Shown: positions 8,617 through 19,485, counted from the stretch's first letter. The stretch is 64,000 bases of DNA from Rhizobiaceae bacterium (GCA_019635775.1 JAHBYU010000004.1:62001-126000); one strand, 5' to 3'. Program-made: numbers and translations. Notes: generated by a model not told the origin, from the letters alone.

Positions 8617-9870
8617 ATGCGGAAATATTCTATCTTTGCCATCGCCAGGGAGGCAATGCGCGGCCACAAGGGCTGGGAGCAGCAGTGGCCCTCGCCCGAA
8701 CCCCGTTCGGAGTATGACGTGGTCATCGTTGGCGCCGGCGGGCACGGGCTCGCAACCGCCTATTATCTCGCCAAGGAGCACGGCATAACCAATGTCGCGG
8801 TGATAGAGAAGGGTTGGCTGGGCGGCGGAAATACGGGTCGCAACACGACCATCATCCGTTCAAACTATCTCTACGACGAAAGCGCCGGCATCTACGATCA
8901 TGCGGTCAAGCTGTGGGACGGGCTTTCGCAGGACCTCAACTACAATGTTATGTACTCGGCGCGCGGCGTGATGATGCTGGCGCACAATGTGCACGACGTT
9001 CAGGTGCTCAAGCGCCACGTCCACGCCAATCGTCTGAACGGCGTCGACAACGAATGGCTCACCCCGGAGCAAGCCAAGGAATTCTGTCCGCCGCTCAACA
9101 TTTCCAAGAACGCCCGCTATCCGGTGGTGGGTGCGGCGCTACAGAGGCGCGGCGGCACGGCCCGCCACGACGCCGTGGCCTGGGGTTATGCTCGCGCCGC
9201 CTCCGCGCGCGGCGTTCACATCATCCAGAACTGCGAGGTGACCGGCATCAGGCGCGCAGCAAACGGCGCGGTTGCCGGCGTCGAGACGACGAAGGGCTTC
9301 ATCGGCGCGAAGAAGGTCGGCGTGGTTGCAGCGGGCCATACTTCGGTCATCATGGAAATGGCCGGTGTGCGGATGCCGCTGGAGTCCTATCCACTTCAGG
9401 CGCTTGTCTCCGAACCGGTCAAGCCCGTCGTGCCCTGCGTGATCATGTCCAACACCGTGCACGCCTACATCTCCCAGTCCGACAAGGGCGAACTGGTCAT
9501 AGGCGCGGGTACGGACCAGTACGTCTCGTATTCCCAAACGGGTGGGCTTCATATCCTGAACCACACGCTGGACGCCATTTGCGAGATGTTCCCGATCTTC
9601 ACCCGCATGAAGATGCTGAGGTCGTGGGGAGGCATCGTGGACGTCACGCCAGACCGTTCGCCGATCCTTGCGAAAACGCCTGTCCAGGGCCTGTATGTCA
9701 ACTGCGGCTGGGGCACGGGCGGCTTCAAGGCGACGCCGGGCTCGGGCAATGTCTTTGCCTATACCATTGCCAACGACAATCCACATCCGATCAATGCGCC
9801 GTTCACGCTGGAGCGCTTCCGCACCGGACGGCTGATCGACGAGGCGGCGGCAGCCGCCGTTGCGCACTAG
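8617..9870 (+). CDS. soxB: Sarcosine oxidase subunit beta
   Basis: Flavoprotein subunit of the heterotetrameric sarcosine oxidase, which demethylates sarcosine (N-methylglycine) to glycine and passes the one-carbon unit to tetrahydrofolate in the alpha subunit. The 417-residue protein has the FAD-binding GxGxxG motif in [18 protein letters not shown] (about residues 36-53), the [14 protein letters not shown] block around the covalent flavin site, and a C-terminal [13 protein letters not shown] motif. Length and N-terminus ([10 protein letters not shown]) match known SoxB. It is the first gene of soxBDAG and is followed by soxD after 11 bases. In this family the product also binds FMN at the interface. 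Confidence 0.97.
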   Translation: MRKYSIFAIAREAMRGHKGWEQQWPSPEPRSEYDVVIVGAGGHGLATAYYLAKEHGITNVAVIEKGWLGGGNTGRNTTIIRSNYLYDESAGIYDHAVKLWDGLSQDLNYNVMYSARGVMMLAHNVHDVQVLKRHVHANRLNGVDNEWLTPEQAKEFCPPLNISKNARYPVVGAALQRRGGTARHDAVAWGYARAASARGVHIIQNCEVTGIRRAANGAVAGVETTKGFIGAKKVGVVAAGHTSVIMEMAGVRMPLESYPLQALVSEPVKPVVPCVIMSNTVHAYISQSDKGELVIGAGTDQYVSYSQTGGLHILNHTLDAICEMFPIFTRMKMLRSWGGIVDVTPDRSPILAKTPVQGLYVNCGWGTGGFKATPGSGNVFAYTIANDNPHPINAPFTLERFRTGRLIDEAAAAAVAH

Positions 9871-9881
9871 GAGGTCGGCAC

Positions 9882-10256
9882 ATGCTTCTCATCCGCTGCC
9901 CCTATTGCGAAGAAGAACGTCCCGAGCTTGAGTTCCGCAACGCTGGCGAGGCCCATGTCGTGCGCTCCTCCGACATGGCCTCCATCAGCGACGAGGACTT
10001 CGAGAAGTTCTTCTTCATACGCAACAATCCCAAGGGCGTGATCTTCGAGCGCTGGCGCCATGTCCATGGCTGTGCGCGTTTCTTCAACGCCGCCCGAGAC
10101 ACGGTGACCGACAAGTTCATTGTCACCTACAAGGCTGGCATGCCAAAGCCCGATCTGGACAAGATCACGGACGCGCCGTCGGCCGTCGCGGCGACCGAGC
10201 CTCCAGCGAAAAAGAAACCAGCCAGGCGCGCGCCTGCCAAGAAAAAGGACGCGTAG
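9882..10256 (+). CDS. soxD: Sarcosine oxidase subunit delta, with Lys-rich tail
   Basis: A 124-residue zinc-binding subunit. The start is the ATG at 9882 after AGGAGG. The zinc ligands expected from the known structures are visible: Cys6 and Cys9 in IRCPYCEEE, and His60 and Cys64 in RHVHGCARFF. Residues 1-96 correspond to the usual SoxD; residues ~107-124 are an added basic tail (PPAKKKPARRAPAKKK). The delta chain bridges the subunits of the tetramer in the cytoplasm. The stop codon abuts the soxA ATG with no gap, so the two genes are translationally coupled. Confidence 0.96.
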   Translation: MLLIRCPYCEEERPELEFRNAGEAHVVRSSDMASISDEDFEKFFFIRNNPKGVIFERWRHVHGCARFFNAARDTVTDKFIVTYKAGMPKPDLDKITDAPSAVAATEPPAKKKPARRAPAKKKDA

Positions 10257-13245
10257 ATGGCCGAGCCGTTTCGCATTGCCGGCGCGGGCAGGCTGACGCC
10301 TGCAAGGACCGCGCGCTTCACCTTCGACGGAAAGCCTTTCCACGCGTTGCAGGGGGACACACTTGCGTCTGCGCTGCTTGCCAATGGCGTGCATCTCGTC
10401 GGACGTTCGTTCAAGTACCATCGCCCGCGAGGCATCCTCTCCGCCGGTGCGGAAGAGCCCAATGCGCTCGTCGCCGTCGAACGGGATGCGGCGCGCAAGA
10501 CGCCAAACGTGCGCGCGACGGTGCAGGAAGTCTATGACGGACTGACCGCTCACTCTCAGAACCGGTGGCCTTCGCTTTCCTTCGATGTCGGGGCTATCAA
10601 CGACGTGTTCTCGCCCTTCTTCTCGGCGGGCTTCTACTACAAGACATTCATGTGGCCGAAGGCGGCCTGGAAAAGCATTTACGAGCCAAACATCCGTGCC
10701 GCGGCTGGACTTGGCGTTTCTCCCGACCAGCCAGATACCGACCACTATTCGTCGCGCTTCGCGCATTGCGAGGTTCTCGTGCTGGGCGGCGGTGCGTCGG
10801 GCATCGCGGCGGCACTTGCAGCGGCGGAAAGCGGAGTGCGGGTCATCCTGGCCGATGAGCAGGCCGAGTTCGGTGGCGCCTTGCGTTTCGAGGCGGGAGC
10901 GACGATCGACGGCAAGAATGGCTGGGTCTGGGCTCAGGATGCGATCGGCAGACTGGCGGGCATGGACAATGTGCGGCTTTTGCCGCGCACGACCGCTTTC
11001 GGATACTATGCCCAGAACTTCGTCGGTCTGACGGAGCGCGTCACCGATCATCTCGCCAATCCCGGCCATGATCTGCCGCGAGAACGACTGTGGCAGGTTC
11101 GCGCCAGAAAGGTCGTTATTGCGACCGGCGCGATCGAGCGTCACATGGTGTTCGCCGACAATGACCGTCCGGGCATCATGCTCGCATCCGCCGCACGCAC
11201 ATACCTCAACCACTATGGCGTCGCGGTTGGCCGCAACGTCGGTGTCTACGCCGCGAATGACAGCGCCTATGCCGCCGCGATCGACCTGAAGAAGGCGGGC
11301 GTCGGGATTGCGGCCATTGTCGATCTTCGCGACAATCCGGCCGGTCCGATGGTGGATGAGGCGCGCGCCCTCGGCATCGAGATCAACCACGGGCGTGCCG
11401 TGGTCAAGGCGCGCGGAAAGCTGCGCGTATCCTCCATCGTGGTGCAGCCGAAGAATGGCGGGGCGGAACGCACGATCCCCGTCGACGCGCTGATCACGTC
11501 GTCTGGCTGGACACCCTCGGTACACCTGTTCTCGCAGTCGCGCGGGAAGGTTGCCTTCGACAACGAAACCCGTCGGTTCCTGCCCGGCACCTATGCACAG
11601 GACTGTATATCTGTCGGCGCCTGCAACGGCGCGGACAGTCTCGCGGTCGCCCTCGACGAAGGCTATGCGGCGGGCGCGAAGGCCGCCAAGGAAGCTGGCG
11701 GCAAGGCGACACGGAGCGGGACAAAGCCGAAGGCCGATGCCGGGGAGGGATGGACCGGTGGAATGCTTGGGGCCGGCCCGGGAGCTGGCGAAGGCACCAC
11801 GGTCAAGGCATTCATCGACTTCCAGAACGATGTCACCGCCAAGGATATCCGCCAGGCCGTGCATGAAGGCATGCGCTCGATCGAGCATGTGAAGCGCTTC
11901 ACCACAAACGGCATGGCTACCGACCAGGGCAAGACGTCGAACATGCATGGGCTGGCGATCGCCGCCGAAACCCTTGGCAAGGACATTCCGGAAGTCGGAC
12001 TTACGACATTTCGCGCGCCATACACGCCGGTGACGTTCGGCTCGATCGTCAACCATGCGCGTGGACCACTGTTCGATCCGACGCGCCGCACTCCGATCCA
12101 TCCGTGGGCCGAGGCGCAGGGCGCCGTGTTCGAGGATGTCGGGCAGTGGAAGCGCGCCTGGTATTTTCCCAAAGCAGGCGAGGACATGCATGCGGCCGTC
12201 AACCGCGAATGCGTCGCCGTACGCCAGACCGCCGGCCTGTTCGACGCCTCGACACTGGGCAAGATCGAGGTCGTCGGGCCGGACGCTGCGAAGTTCATGG
12301 AACTTCTCTACACCAATCCGTGGGAGAAGCTGGAGGCCGGGCGCTGCCGCTATGGCCTGATGCTGCGCGAGGACGGCTTCATCTATGACGATGGCGTGGT
12401 GGGCAGACTTGCTGCCGACCGTTTCCATGTCACAACCACGACGGGTGGCGCCGCCCGTGTGATGAACATGATGGAGGATTACCTCCAGACAGAGTTCCCG
12501 CATCTCAATGTGTGGTTGACGTCGATCTCCGAGCAATGGGCCGTTATCGCCGTGCAGGGGCCGACGTCGCGCGAAATCGTCGCCCCATTGGTCGAAGGCA
12601 TCGATATATCCGACGACGCGATGCCACACATGTCGGTGCGTGAAGGCAAAATCTGCGGCGTGCCGACGCGGCTGTTCCGCATGTCCTTCTCCGGTGAAAG
12701 AGGTTTCGAGGTCAACGTGCCTGCTGATTACGGGCTAGCTGTCTGGGAGGCCCTCTGGGCGGAAGGACAGAAGCACGGGGCAAGCGCCTACGGAACCGAG
12801 GCGATGCATGTGCTGCGCGCGGAGAAGGGCTACATCATTGTCGGACAGGACACGGATGGCACGGTGACGATGAACGATGCGGGGCTGGATTGGGCGATCG
12901 GAAAGAAGAAGACCGATTTCGTCGGCATACGTGGCATGACGAGGCCGGATCTGGTGGCGGCCGGACGCAAGCAGATCGTCGGACTTAAGACCAAGGATCC
13001 CAAAACGGTGCTTGAGGAGGGTGCGCAGGTCGTCGCCAATCCCAACCAGCCGATCCCCATGAAAATGATCGGACACGTCACCTCGAGCTACTGGTCGGAG
13101 AATTGCGGGCGGTCGATCGCCATGGCGCTGGTGGCCGACGGCAGGTCGCGCATGGGCGACACGCTTTACGTGCCGATGCCCGGTGGGACGATCGAGGTGG
13201 AGGTCTGTTCGCCGGTATTCTTCGACGAGAAGGGAGGCCGCCTCA

Positions 13246-13253
<8 letters not shown>
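10257..13253 (+). CDS. soxA: Sarcosine oxidase subunit alpha
   Basis: The 998-residue large subunit. Order of parts: a 2Fe-2S-ferredoxin-like N-terminal domain (residues ~20-105, FKYHRPRGILSAGAEEPNALV), an NAD-binding Rossmann domain starting at EVLVLGGGASGIAAALAAAESG (about 171-192), a second nucleotide-fold segment, and a C-terminal aminomethyltransferase (GcvT-like) half from about residue 600 that binds tetrahydrofolate (NRECVAVRQTAGLFDASTLGKIEVVGPDA; GERGFEVNVP). It yields 5,10-methylene-THF, hydrogen peroxide and glycine with the other subunits. The 3' end overlaps soxG by 8 bases. Sequence is intact over its full length. Confidence 0.97.
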
Positions 13254-14089
<836 letters not shown>

Positions 14090-14187
14090 AACTCGGGGGA
14101 GTCGGCAGAGGCCACCTTGTCGGATGTGGAACGAAAGCAAAAACCCGGCGTTTCTGTCCATCTCTCCCACAAGCAAGGATGACAGAC

Positions 14188-14499
14188 ATGGCTTCCGCTT
14201 TTTCACGCTTTCGTCGTGACGCCGAGGACGATCTGGAGGCACAGGTCGAAAATCTCACCAATGAACTGGCGGCGATGAAGAAGGCGCTGTCCCGGCGCGG
14301 GTCAGACGCCTACGGCGACGCTCGCCACGCTGCTCATGATTTCTATGGCGACCTGCGCGACCGACTGACGGACACGCTTCCACTCGTGCGAAAGCGCGCA
14401 AGGGCAGCCGAACAGGTCGCGCGCGAAAACCCCGTAACGACCGCCGTCATCGGCCTCGCGGTTGTGGGCCTGCTAGCAGCCATGCTCTCGCGTAGATAA
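14188..14499 (+). CDS. DUF883/ElaB-like membrane-anchored stress protein
   Basis: A 103-residue protein with the plan of the DUF883 (ElaB/YqjD) family: an N-terminal amphipathic helix with heptad-like spacing (EDDLEAQVENLTNELAAMKKAL), a charged middle and one C-terminal transmembrane helix (ENPVTTAVIGLAVVGLLAAML) with a final SRR. ElaB/YqjD proteins bind the inner membrane and, in E. coli, ribosomes in stationary phase. The start is the ATG at 14188, placed 9 bases after AAGGA; the ATG at 14179 would leave no room for a ribosome site. The gene converges with the ABM monooxygenase gene, 2 bases downstream. Confidence 0.75.
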   Translation: MASAFSRFRRDAEDDLEAQVENLTNELAAMKKALSRRGSDAYGDARHAAHDFYGDLRDRLTDTLPLVRKRARAAEQVARENPVTTAVIGLAVVGLLAAMLSRR

Positions 14500-14501
14500 T
14501 A

Positions 14502-14867
14502 TCAACCGTCGTTCGACGCGTTAAGCTGATCTGGGGTGAGCCCCGTCTCTTCGGGCCGATCGTCGATTATAACCGATCGGATCAATCTGCGGGATTTCAG
14601 CATCGGCGCCAAAGACGTGCGCAGCCCATCCATGCGTGGATTGGCGCGGTGGGCCGCAACCGCCGCTTCGTCCGCGTAGACCTCACTGACAATCAGTCTG
14701 TCTGGCAACGGGTTCCCGCCTTCGTCAACAGGCTGCAGCACTTCGAAACGCATGCAACCTGCCTCCTCGAACAGGGTGCGCCGCGCGTGGTCTCGCATCA
14801 GGGCGGCGAAGTCTTGCGCGCGTCCTTCGTTGATCTCGTATTCGACGATCAGGCTGATCCTGGACAC
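14502..14867 (-). CDS. Antibiotic-biosynthesis-monooxygenase (ABM) domain protein
   Basis: A 121-residue protein of the dimeric alpha+beta barrel (ABM) superfamily. The N-terminal strand (ISLIVEYEINEGRAQDFAALMRDHARRT), the FEEAGCMRFEVLQPVDEGG turn and the RLIVSEVYADEAAVAAHRANPRM segment follow the family pattern, as in YgiN or LsrG. Members oxidise or isomerise small aromatic or signalling molecules, sometimes without any cofactor. The gene starts 4 bases after the MaoC-type gene stop and is probably co-transcribed with it. There are no other clues to the substrate. Confidence 0.82.
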   Translation of the reverse strand: MSRISLIVEYEINEGRAQDFAALMRDHARRTLFEEAGCMRFEVLQPVDEGGNPLPDRLIVSEVYADEAAVAAHRANPRMDGLRTSLAPMLKSRRLIRSVIIDDRPEETGLTPDQLNASNDG

Positions 14868-14871
14868 GCGT

Positions 14872-15351
14872 TCACTCCTGCTTTGGTGCGGGCGGCACGA
14901 AGGCCAGCGTAAGCCAGCGCGCGGTAAGCGCCGGCTTCGTCGAACCCTCGATTTCGATCGTCACATCATTGGCGACCTGCACCCATCCCGATGGCCTGGC
15001 CTTGTATTCGCCAAGCTTGAAGCGGGCGCGGATACGCGAGCCGGTCTTGACGGGGGCGACAAATCGGACGGAATCAAAGCCGTGATTGATACCCATGTCT
15101 GCGCCTTCCAGCGCGGGCTGCGCCTCGAAGGCGAAGGTCGAGAGGAGCGACAGTGTCAGAAAACCATGCGCGATCGTGCCGCCGAAAGGCGTCTCCGCCG
15201 CAGCGCGCTCGGGATCGCAGTGGATGAACTGATGGTCGTCGGTGGCATCGGCGAACTGGTCGATCATGGTCTGGGTGACCTCGCGCCAGGCGGACAGTCC
15301 GGTTTCCTTTCCGACCATACCCTCCAGTTGATCGAGCCTTATCGTCTTCAA
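14872..15351 (-). CDS. MaoC-family (R)-hydratase
   Basis: A 159-residue hot-dog-fold protein. The hydratase-2 motif with the catalytic Asp and His is visible in ATDDHQFIHCDPERAA (about residues 36-51), followed by TPFGGTIAHGFLTLSLLS. This is the same set as in NodN and Rv0130-type hydratases. These enzymes add water to trans-2-enoyl-CoA to give (R)-3-hydroxyacyl-CoA. Length is typical for single-domain members. It is upstream of, and near-contiguous with, the ABM gene. The particular acyl substrate cannot be read from the sequence. Confidence 0.88.
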   Translation of the reverse strand: MKTIRLDQLEGMVGKETGLSAWREVTQTMIDQFADATDDHQFIHCDPERAAAETPFGGTIAHGFLTLSLLSTFAFEAQPALEGADMGINHGFDSVRFVAPVKTGSRIRARFKLGEYKARPSGWVQVANDVTIEIEGSTKPALTARWLTLAFVPPAPKQE

Positions 15352-15507
15352 GCCGTTCTCCCTGTCGCTGTCTCTTTTTGTCTGCCCTTGCCGGAACTGC
15401 GCTGTCTATCGCGGATCGGATCGTCATTTCAACCTTCGCCAGCGCAGGCAGCCATGTGGCTCCGGTCGTGCCGGTCTGACAGAAACGAAGAAGGGACCGG
15501 CTGGTTG

Positions 15508-16572
15508 CTAGTGCAGCACGAGAACGTCGTCCGGCGAGAAGCTTATCTCGGCCTTGTCGCCGACCGCCGGAGGAGGCGAAGCTGGGGAGTTGAAGGTGTC
15601 GAGCGAGACGGCTTCCTGGCCGAGCCCGACGCGCACGCGGATGACAGAACCGAGGAAGCTGACCTCAGAGATTTCGCCGCCGAGTGTGGTCTCGCGTCCA
15701 GGCTGGCGGCCCAGTGAGATCGCTTCCGGGCGTAGCGCGAGCGAAACCGTGTCGCCGGCCTTTGAGCCGTTGAGCTTGTCTTTCAACAGCACTTCTCCGC
15801 TTCCGACCTTGACCCTGCCGCTGGCAGCGTCGGTGACAGTGCCTTCGAGAACGTTGAGGGTGCCAACAAAGTTGGCGACGAACTTGGTGGCCGGGCGGTT
15901 GTAGATCTCGAATGGCGTGCCGACCTGTTCGGCCTTGCCCCCGTACATGACCACGATACGGTCGGAAATGGACAGCGCCTCTTCCTGGTCGTGCGTCACG
16001 AACACCGTGGTGATTCCGAGCTCTTTCTGGATGGCGCGGATTTCGTCGCGGAGCGACACCCGCACCTTCGCATCGAGTGCGGAAAGCGGCTCGTCGAGGA
16101 GCAGAAGTTTCGGTTTGGGCGCCAGCGCGCGGGCGAGTGCGACGCGCTGCTGTTGGCCGCCGGAGAGCTGATACGGGTAACGGTCACCGAATTGCTGCAG
16201 CTTGATCAGGTCCAGCATCTCGGCGACGCGCTTTTCGATGTCTGCCCTGGGTTCACCCGCGACCTTGAGCCCAAAGGCGATGTTCTGGGCGACCGTCAGG
16301 TTCGGGAAGAGAGCATATGCCTGAAACACCATGCCGATGTTGCGCTGGTTGGGTCGTAGACGCGTTACGTCCTTTCCGCCCACTACTATGCTTCCCGAAG
16401 TAGGCTCCTCAAAGCCGGCGACCATGCGCAGCACAGTCGTCTTGCCACAGCCTGACGGCCCCAGGAAGGAGATGAACTCGCCGCTGCCGACATCGAGGTT
16501 GAAATCCTGCACGACGGTTGTCGTCCCGAACGTCTTGCGGACATGATCGATTTTCAGGAATGGCTCTGCCAT
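15508..16572 (-). CDS. ABC transporter ATP-binding protein, PotA/FbpC class
   Basis: A 354-residue ATPase. The true start is the ATG at 16572 (MAEPFLKIDHVRKTFG); the frame is open further upstream but non-homologous. Walker A is GPSGCGKTT at about residues 38-46, Q-loop VFQAYALFPN, signature LSGGQQQRVALARAL at about 134-148, Walker B LLLLDEPLSALD and H-loop VTHDQEEAL. A C-terminal TOBE domain (FVGTLNVLEG..., LALRPEAISLG) marks the class that serves polyamine, iron or phosphonate importers. It is the last gene of the importer operon after two permeases and a binding protein, separated from the previous gene by 17 bases. Confidence 0.95.
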   Translation of the reverse strand: MAEPFLKIDHVRKTFGTTTVVQDFNLDVGSGEFISFLGPSGCGKTTVLRMVAGFEEPTSGSIVVGGKDVTRLRPNQRNIGMVFQAYALFPNLTVAQNIAFGLKVAGEPRADIEKRVAEMLDLIKLQQFGDRYPYQLSGGQQQRVALARALAPKPKLLLLDEPLSALDAKVRVSLRDEIRAIQKELGITTVFVTHDQEEALSISDRIVVMYGGKAEQVGTPFEIYNRPATKFVANFVGTLNVLEGTVTDAASGRVKVGSGEVLLKDKLNGSKAGDTVSLALRPEAISLGRQPGRETTLGGEISEVSFLGSVIRVRVGLGQEAVSLDTFNSPASPPPAVGDKAEISFSPDDVLVLH

Positions 16573-16589
16573 GGCTTGTTTCCCGGTAT

Positions 16590-17375
16590 TCAGTGCGACT
16601 GCGCGGGTGGCTTGGGAGCAAGCCTCACCACGATCTGGATCAGGCCCATGCAGAGCCACGTTATCACGAAGGAAATAACCGCCAGCGCAGACGGTTCGTA
16701 GGCCTTGTTTGCGCCGACAAGTTGCAGATACGGGCCGAACGCCGGACGGTTGAGCAGAGCTGCCAGTGTAAATTCGCCGATGACGATGGCGAAGGTCAGG
16801 AACGCGCCCGAAAGGACTGCAACGAATACATTGGGCAGGATCACCCGTCCGAAGATCGTTACCCAGCCCGCTCCAAGGGATTGCGCGGCCTCGGTCAGCG
16901 TGGCGATGTCGATGCTTCGAAGGCCGGTATCCACCGCACGGTACATGTATGGCAAGGCAAGCGCCGTGTAGCCGAACATGAGCAGGATATTCGTACCCGT
17001 CGAAGTGCCTGTCAGCGGCAGCCAACTCGAGGTGTTATAAAGACGGATATAGCCAAACACGATCACGATGGCCGGAATTACCAGCGGCATCAGGGTGATG
17101 AACTCAACGATAGGTCGCAGATGCGGCATGCGCAGCCGCACCCAATAGGCAGTAGGAACGACAAGAAGGATGCCGAAAACGATGGTGACGAGCGCCATGA
17201 CGACCGAATAGGTGAAGGTCTGACGGAACTGCGGATCAGACAGGACCGACGCATAGGCGTCGAAGGAGTACTCTCCACGGCGCATCGAGAGCGAAAACTC
17301 GGTCATGCCGATGAGCGGCAGGATGAAAATCAACGAACCGAGCAGGAAAGCGGACCAAGCGAAGAAGCGCTTCAT
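16590..17375 (-). CDS. ABC transporter permease (PotC/PhnV-like), second permease
   Basis: A 261-residue inner-membrane protein with six predicted transmembrane helices starting LFAWSAF-type at residues ~3-25. The permease EAA-like cytosolic loop is visible in EAAQSLGAGWVTIFGRVILPNVF (about residues 150-172), the surface that docks the ATPase. The start ATG at 17375 overlaps the stop of the preceding permease gene by 4 bases (ATGA). It is the PotC-like partner of the two-permease importer. Substrate preference cannot be told from the sequence. Confidence 0.93.
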   Translation of the reverse strand: MKRFFAWSAFLLGSLIFILPLIGMTEFSLSMRRGEYSFDAYASVLSDPQFRQTFTYSVVMALVTIVFGILLVVPTAYWVRLRMPHLRPIVEFITLMPLVIPAIVIVFGYIRLYNTSSWLPLTGTSTGTNILLMFGYTALALPYMYRAVDTGLRSIDIATLTEAAQSLGAGWVTIFGRVILPNVFVAVLSGAFLTFAIVIGEFTLAALLNRPAFGPYLQLVGANKAYEPSALAVISFVITWLCMGLIQIVVRLAPKPPAQSH

Positions 17376-18247
17376 TTCTGCCACCTCTCGGTACGCGAGC
17401 GGAGCCACAGATAGAGCGTGTTTGCCAATCCGGTGATGACGATCATGCCGAGCGCCAGTGCATAGCCCAGGCCGGGGCTGCCGAGCACGTCGCCGCGGAT
17501 CTGCGAGAAAAGCAGGATCGGCGCGATATTGAGCTGCGGACCAGCCAGGGCAAAAGCCGTCGCGACTGCGCCAAAGGAGTTGGCAAACAAAAGCGCGAAG
17601 GTTCCCAGCAATGATGGGAGCAGAATCGGGAATGCAACCATCCGCCAATATTGTAGGGAGGTGGCTCCAAGCATCTCCGCGGCTTCCCGCCATTCGCGTC
17701 GCAGGCCGTCAAGCGCAGGGGTGATGATCAGGATCATCAGCGGGACCTGGAAGAACAGGTACGTCACGATAAGGCCTGTTGTGCTGAAAAGATTGAAACC
17801 CGTAGCGCCGCGAAGATTGATGCCGAAATCGTTGCGCAACCACACTGTTATCAATCCGGCCGGGCCGAGGGTCGCGATGAAGGCGAAGGCAAGCGGCAGG
17901 CCGGCGAAGTTCGAAGCGACGCCTGAAAACGTAAGCAGTGGCGAGCGGATGAAGCGGGGCAGTCCGCCGAAAACCACGGCCGCCGACATGGCGAAGCCAA
18001 CGAGACAGCCCAGCAGGGCCGACCAGAAGCTTACGCGTATGGACACCCAATACGCATTCCGGATGTTTGGTGTGTTGAGCCCGGCGACGTTGGCGAGCGT
18101 GAAGCCGCCTTCCGGCCCTCGAAAAGCGCCGACCACGATGGACAGCGCTGGCAGGATAAGGAACAGGAACGCGAAAAGGAAGAATGGCGCCACGCCCAAC
18201 CATTGGGTAGGCAAGCGGCGACCGGTAGACGGCGAGGCAAGCGACAT
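17372..18247 (-). CDS. ABC transporter permease (PotB-like), first permease
   Basis: A 291-residue membrane protein with six predicted helices, beginning after a basic N-terminus (GRRLPTQWLGVAPFFLFAFLFLILP). The EAA loop appears as REAAEMLGATSLQYWRMVAFPILLPSL at about residues 194-220. The ATG at 18247 is preferred over a TTG one codon earlier. The stop overlaps the next permease start (ATGA). It is separated from the binding-protein gene by 63 bases that contain a stem-loop, which probably lowers permease expression relative to the binding protein. Confidence 0.93.
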   Translation of the reverse strand: MSLASPSTGRRLPTQWLGVAPFFLFAFLFLILPALSIVVGAFRGPEGGFTLANVAGLNTPNIRNAYWVSIRVSFWSALLGCLVGFAMSAAVVFGGLPRFIRSPLLTFSGVASNFAGLPLAFAFIATLGPAGLITVWLRNDFGINLRGATGFNLFSTTGLIVTYLFFQVPLMILIITPALDGLRREWREAAEMLGATSLQYWRMVAFPILLPSLLGTFALLFANSFGAVATAFALAGPQLNIAPILLFSQIRGDVLGSPGLGYALALGMIVITGLANTLYLWLRSRTERWQK

Positions 18248-18271
18248 CAAGCGCGGTCCCGTGAAAAGTAA

Positions 18272-18300
18272 GAGGGCGCGGACAAGATGTCCGCACCCTC
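18272..18300 (-). other. Intercistronic stem-loop between binding-protein and permease genes
   Basis: A 13-base inverted repeat with one internal mismatch (arms GAGGGCGCGGACA and TGTCCGCACCCTC, three-base loop) lies between the stop codon of the solute-binding protein gene and the permease start. The T-tract that follows on the minus strand is weak (CTCTTACTTTT). Such stem-loops commonly act as partial terminators or 3' stabilisers that raise binding-protein dosage. Confidence 0.6.
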
Positions 18301-18310
18301 AATCCGATGA

Positions 18311-19420
18311 CTACTGGACGACGTTGGCCCCGACCACGCTATCCCAGCCGGCCTTCACCGCCTCGGAATTCGCGTTCACGGCGTCAAGGCTCGGGAACAC
18401 GGCCTTGGCGTATCCTTCTGCCGGCGGCAGCTTGTCGAGCATTTCCTGCGGAACGACGCCCTTGGCGACAAGGTCGTTGAAGCGGATCGGGTGGCAGTAG
18501 CCCTTGAGCCATCCGAGCTGACCCTCGTCGCTGTAGAGATATTCCATCCAGAGCTTGGCGGCATTCGGCTGCGGCGCGTAGGCGCTGATAGCCTGTACGT
18601 ACACGCCCGCCAGAACCGCGTCAGAAGGAACGACGACCTCCACAGGGGGGTTGCCGTTGAGGGAGTCACGCCATGACAGGGCGTTGTAGTCCCATGCGAT
18701 GATGATCGGAGTGGTGCCTTGGGCGAGCGTGCCGGCCTTGCCGATAACCGGTACGAAATTGCCCGCGTCGTTGAGCTTCTTGAAGAACTCGAGACCGGCC
18801 TTTGCCGCTTCGGCACCCGGTTCGGCGCCCTGCGCCATTCCTGCAGCCAGCACGCCAAGGATGGCCTGGTTGGAAGCGCGCGGGTCGCCAGCGAGGGCCA
18901 CCTGGCCGGCGTATTCGGGCTTCAGCAGATCGGCGAAGGAGGTTGGTACGTTCTTCACGAGGTCCTTGTTGACCATGAAAGACATGACGCCGTAGTAGTC
19001 GCCATACCAGTGGCCGTCGGGATCCTTTGCATCAGCCGGGATCGTGTCCCATGTGGCGACCTTGTGCGGCTGCAAAAGCCCCTCGGCCTGCGCTGCCGGA
19101 CCGAAGGAAAGGCCAACATCAAGCACGTCGGGCGCCTGCGGACCCTTGTTGTCCTTGTTTGCCCGGACGGCCTCAAGCTCGTCCGCCGATCCTGCGTCCG
19201 GGTTCAGTTCGTTGACCTTGATTTCCGGATACTTGGCCTTGAAGCCTGCGATGACATCGCCGTAGCCGCACCAGCTGTGCGGAAGAGCGATGGTGGTGAG
19301 CATTCCTTCAGCCTTGGCCGCCTTCTCGATCTCGGCGAGATCCTGGGCGGAAGCGAACGCGGTCGTCACGATGAGCGACGCGGCGGTGAGGGAAAGCAGC
19401 TTCCCCGTAAACTTGAACAT
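18311..19420 (-). CDS. ABC transporter extracellular solute-binding protein, polyamine/iron/phosphonate class
   Basis: A 369-residue periplasmic protein with a Sec signal (MFKFTGKLLSLTAASLIV..., cleavage after ASA near residue 25). The mature start (LAEIEKAAKAEGMLTTIALPHSWCGYGDVIAGFKAKYPEIKV) and the IIAWDYNALSW and SAYAPQPNAAKLWMEYLYSDEGQ segments follow the SBP_bac_1/AfuA-type pattern. The preferred start is ATG 19420 with GGAGAGA before it. It is the first gene of the four-gene importer operon, which ends with the ATPase. Family members carry Fe3+, spermidine, 2-aminoethylphosphonate or thiamine; an embedded WCGYGD is unusual. A palindromic site lies upstream. Confidence 0.9.
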   Translation of the reverse strand: MFKFTGKLLSLTAASLIVTTAFASAQDLAEIEKAAKAEGMLTTIALPHSWCGYGDVIAGFKAKYPEIKVNELNPDAGSADELEAVRANKDNKGPQAPDVLDVGLSFGPAAQAEGLLQPHKVATWDTIPADAKDPDGHWYGDYYGVMSFMVNKDLVKNVPTSFADLLKPEYAGQVALAGDPRASNQAILGVLAAGMAQGAEPGAEAAKAGLEFFKKLNDAGNFVPVIGKAGTLAQGTTPIIIAWDYNALSWRDSLNGNPPVEVVVPSDAVLAGVYVQAISAYAPQPNAAKLWMEYLYSDEGQLGWLKGYCHPIRFNDLVAKGVVPQEMLDKLPPAEGYAKAVFPSLDAVNANSEAVKAGWDSVVGANVVQ

Positions 19421-19471
19421 GTGTTCTCTCCGTTTAACTGACGCCATTCGACGCCTCGGATTGCGGTATCG

Positions 19472-19485
19472 CTGTCACGTGACAG
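19472..19485. promoter_or_regulatory. 14-bp perfect palindrome upstream of the importer operon (candidate operator)
   Basis: The sequence CTGTCACGTGACAG is a perfect 14-base palindrome centred 58 bases upstream of the binding-protein start. The spacing and symmetry fit a dimeric regulator. No regulator gene lies adjacent. Confidence 0.5.

Noticed and set aside
9867-12629. A 920-codon open frame antisense to soxD/soxA
   Set aside because: No family resemblance, Arg/His-rich composition typical of antisense frames in high-G+C DNA, and it lies over two clearly conserved genes.
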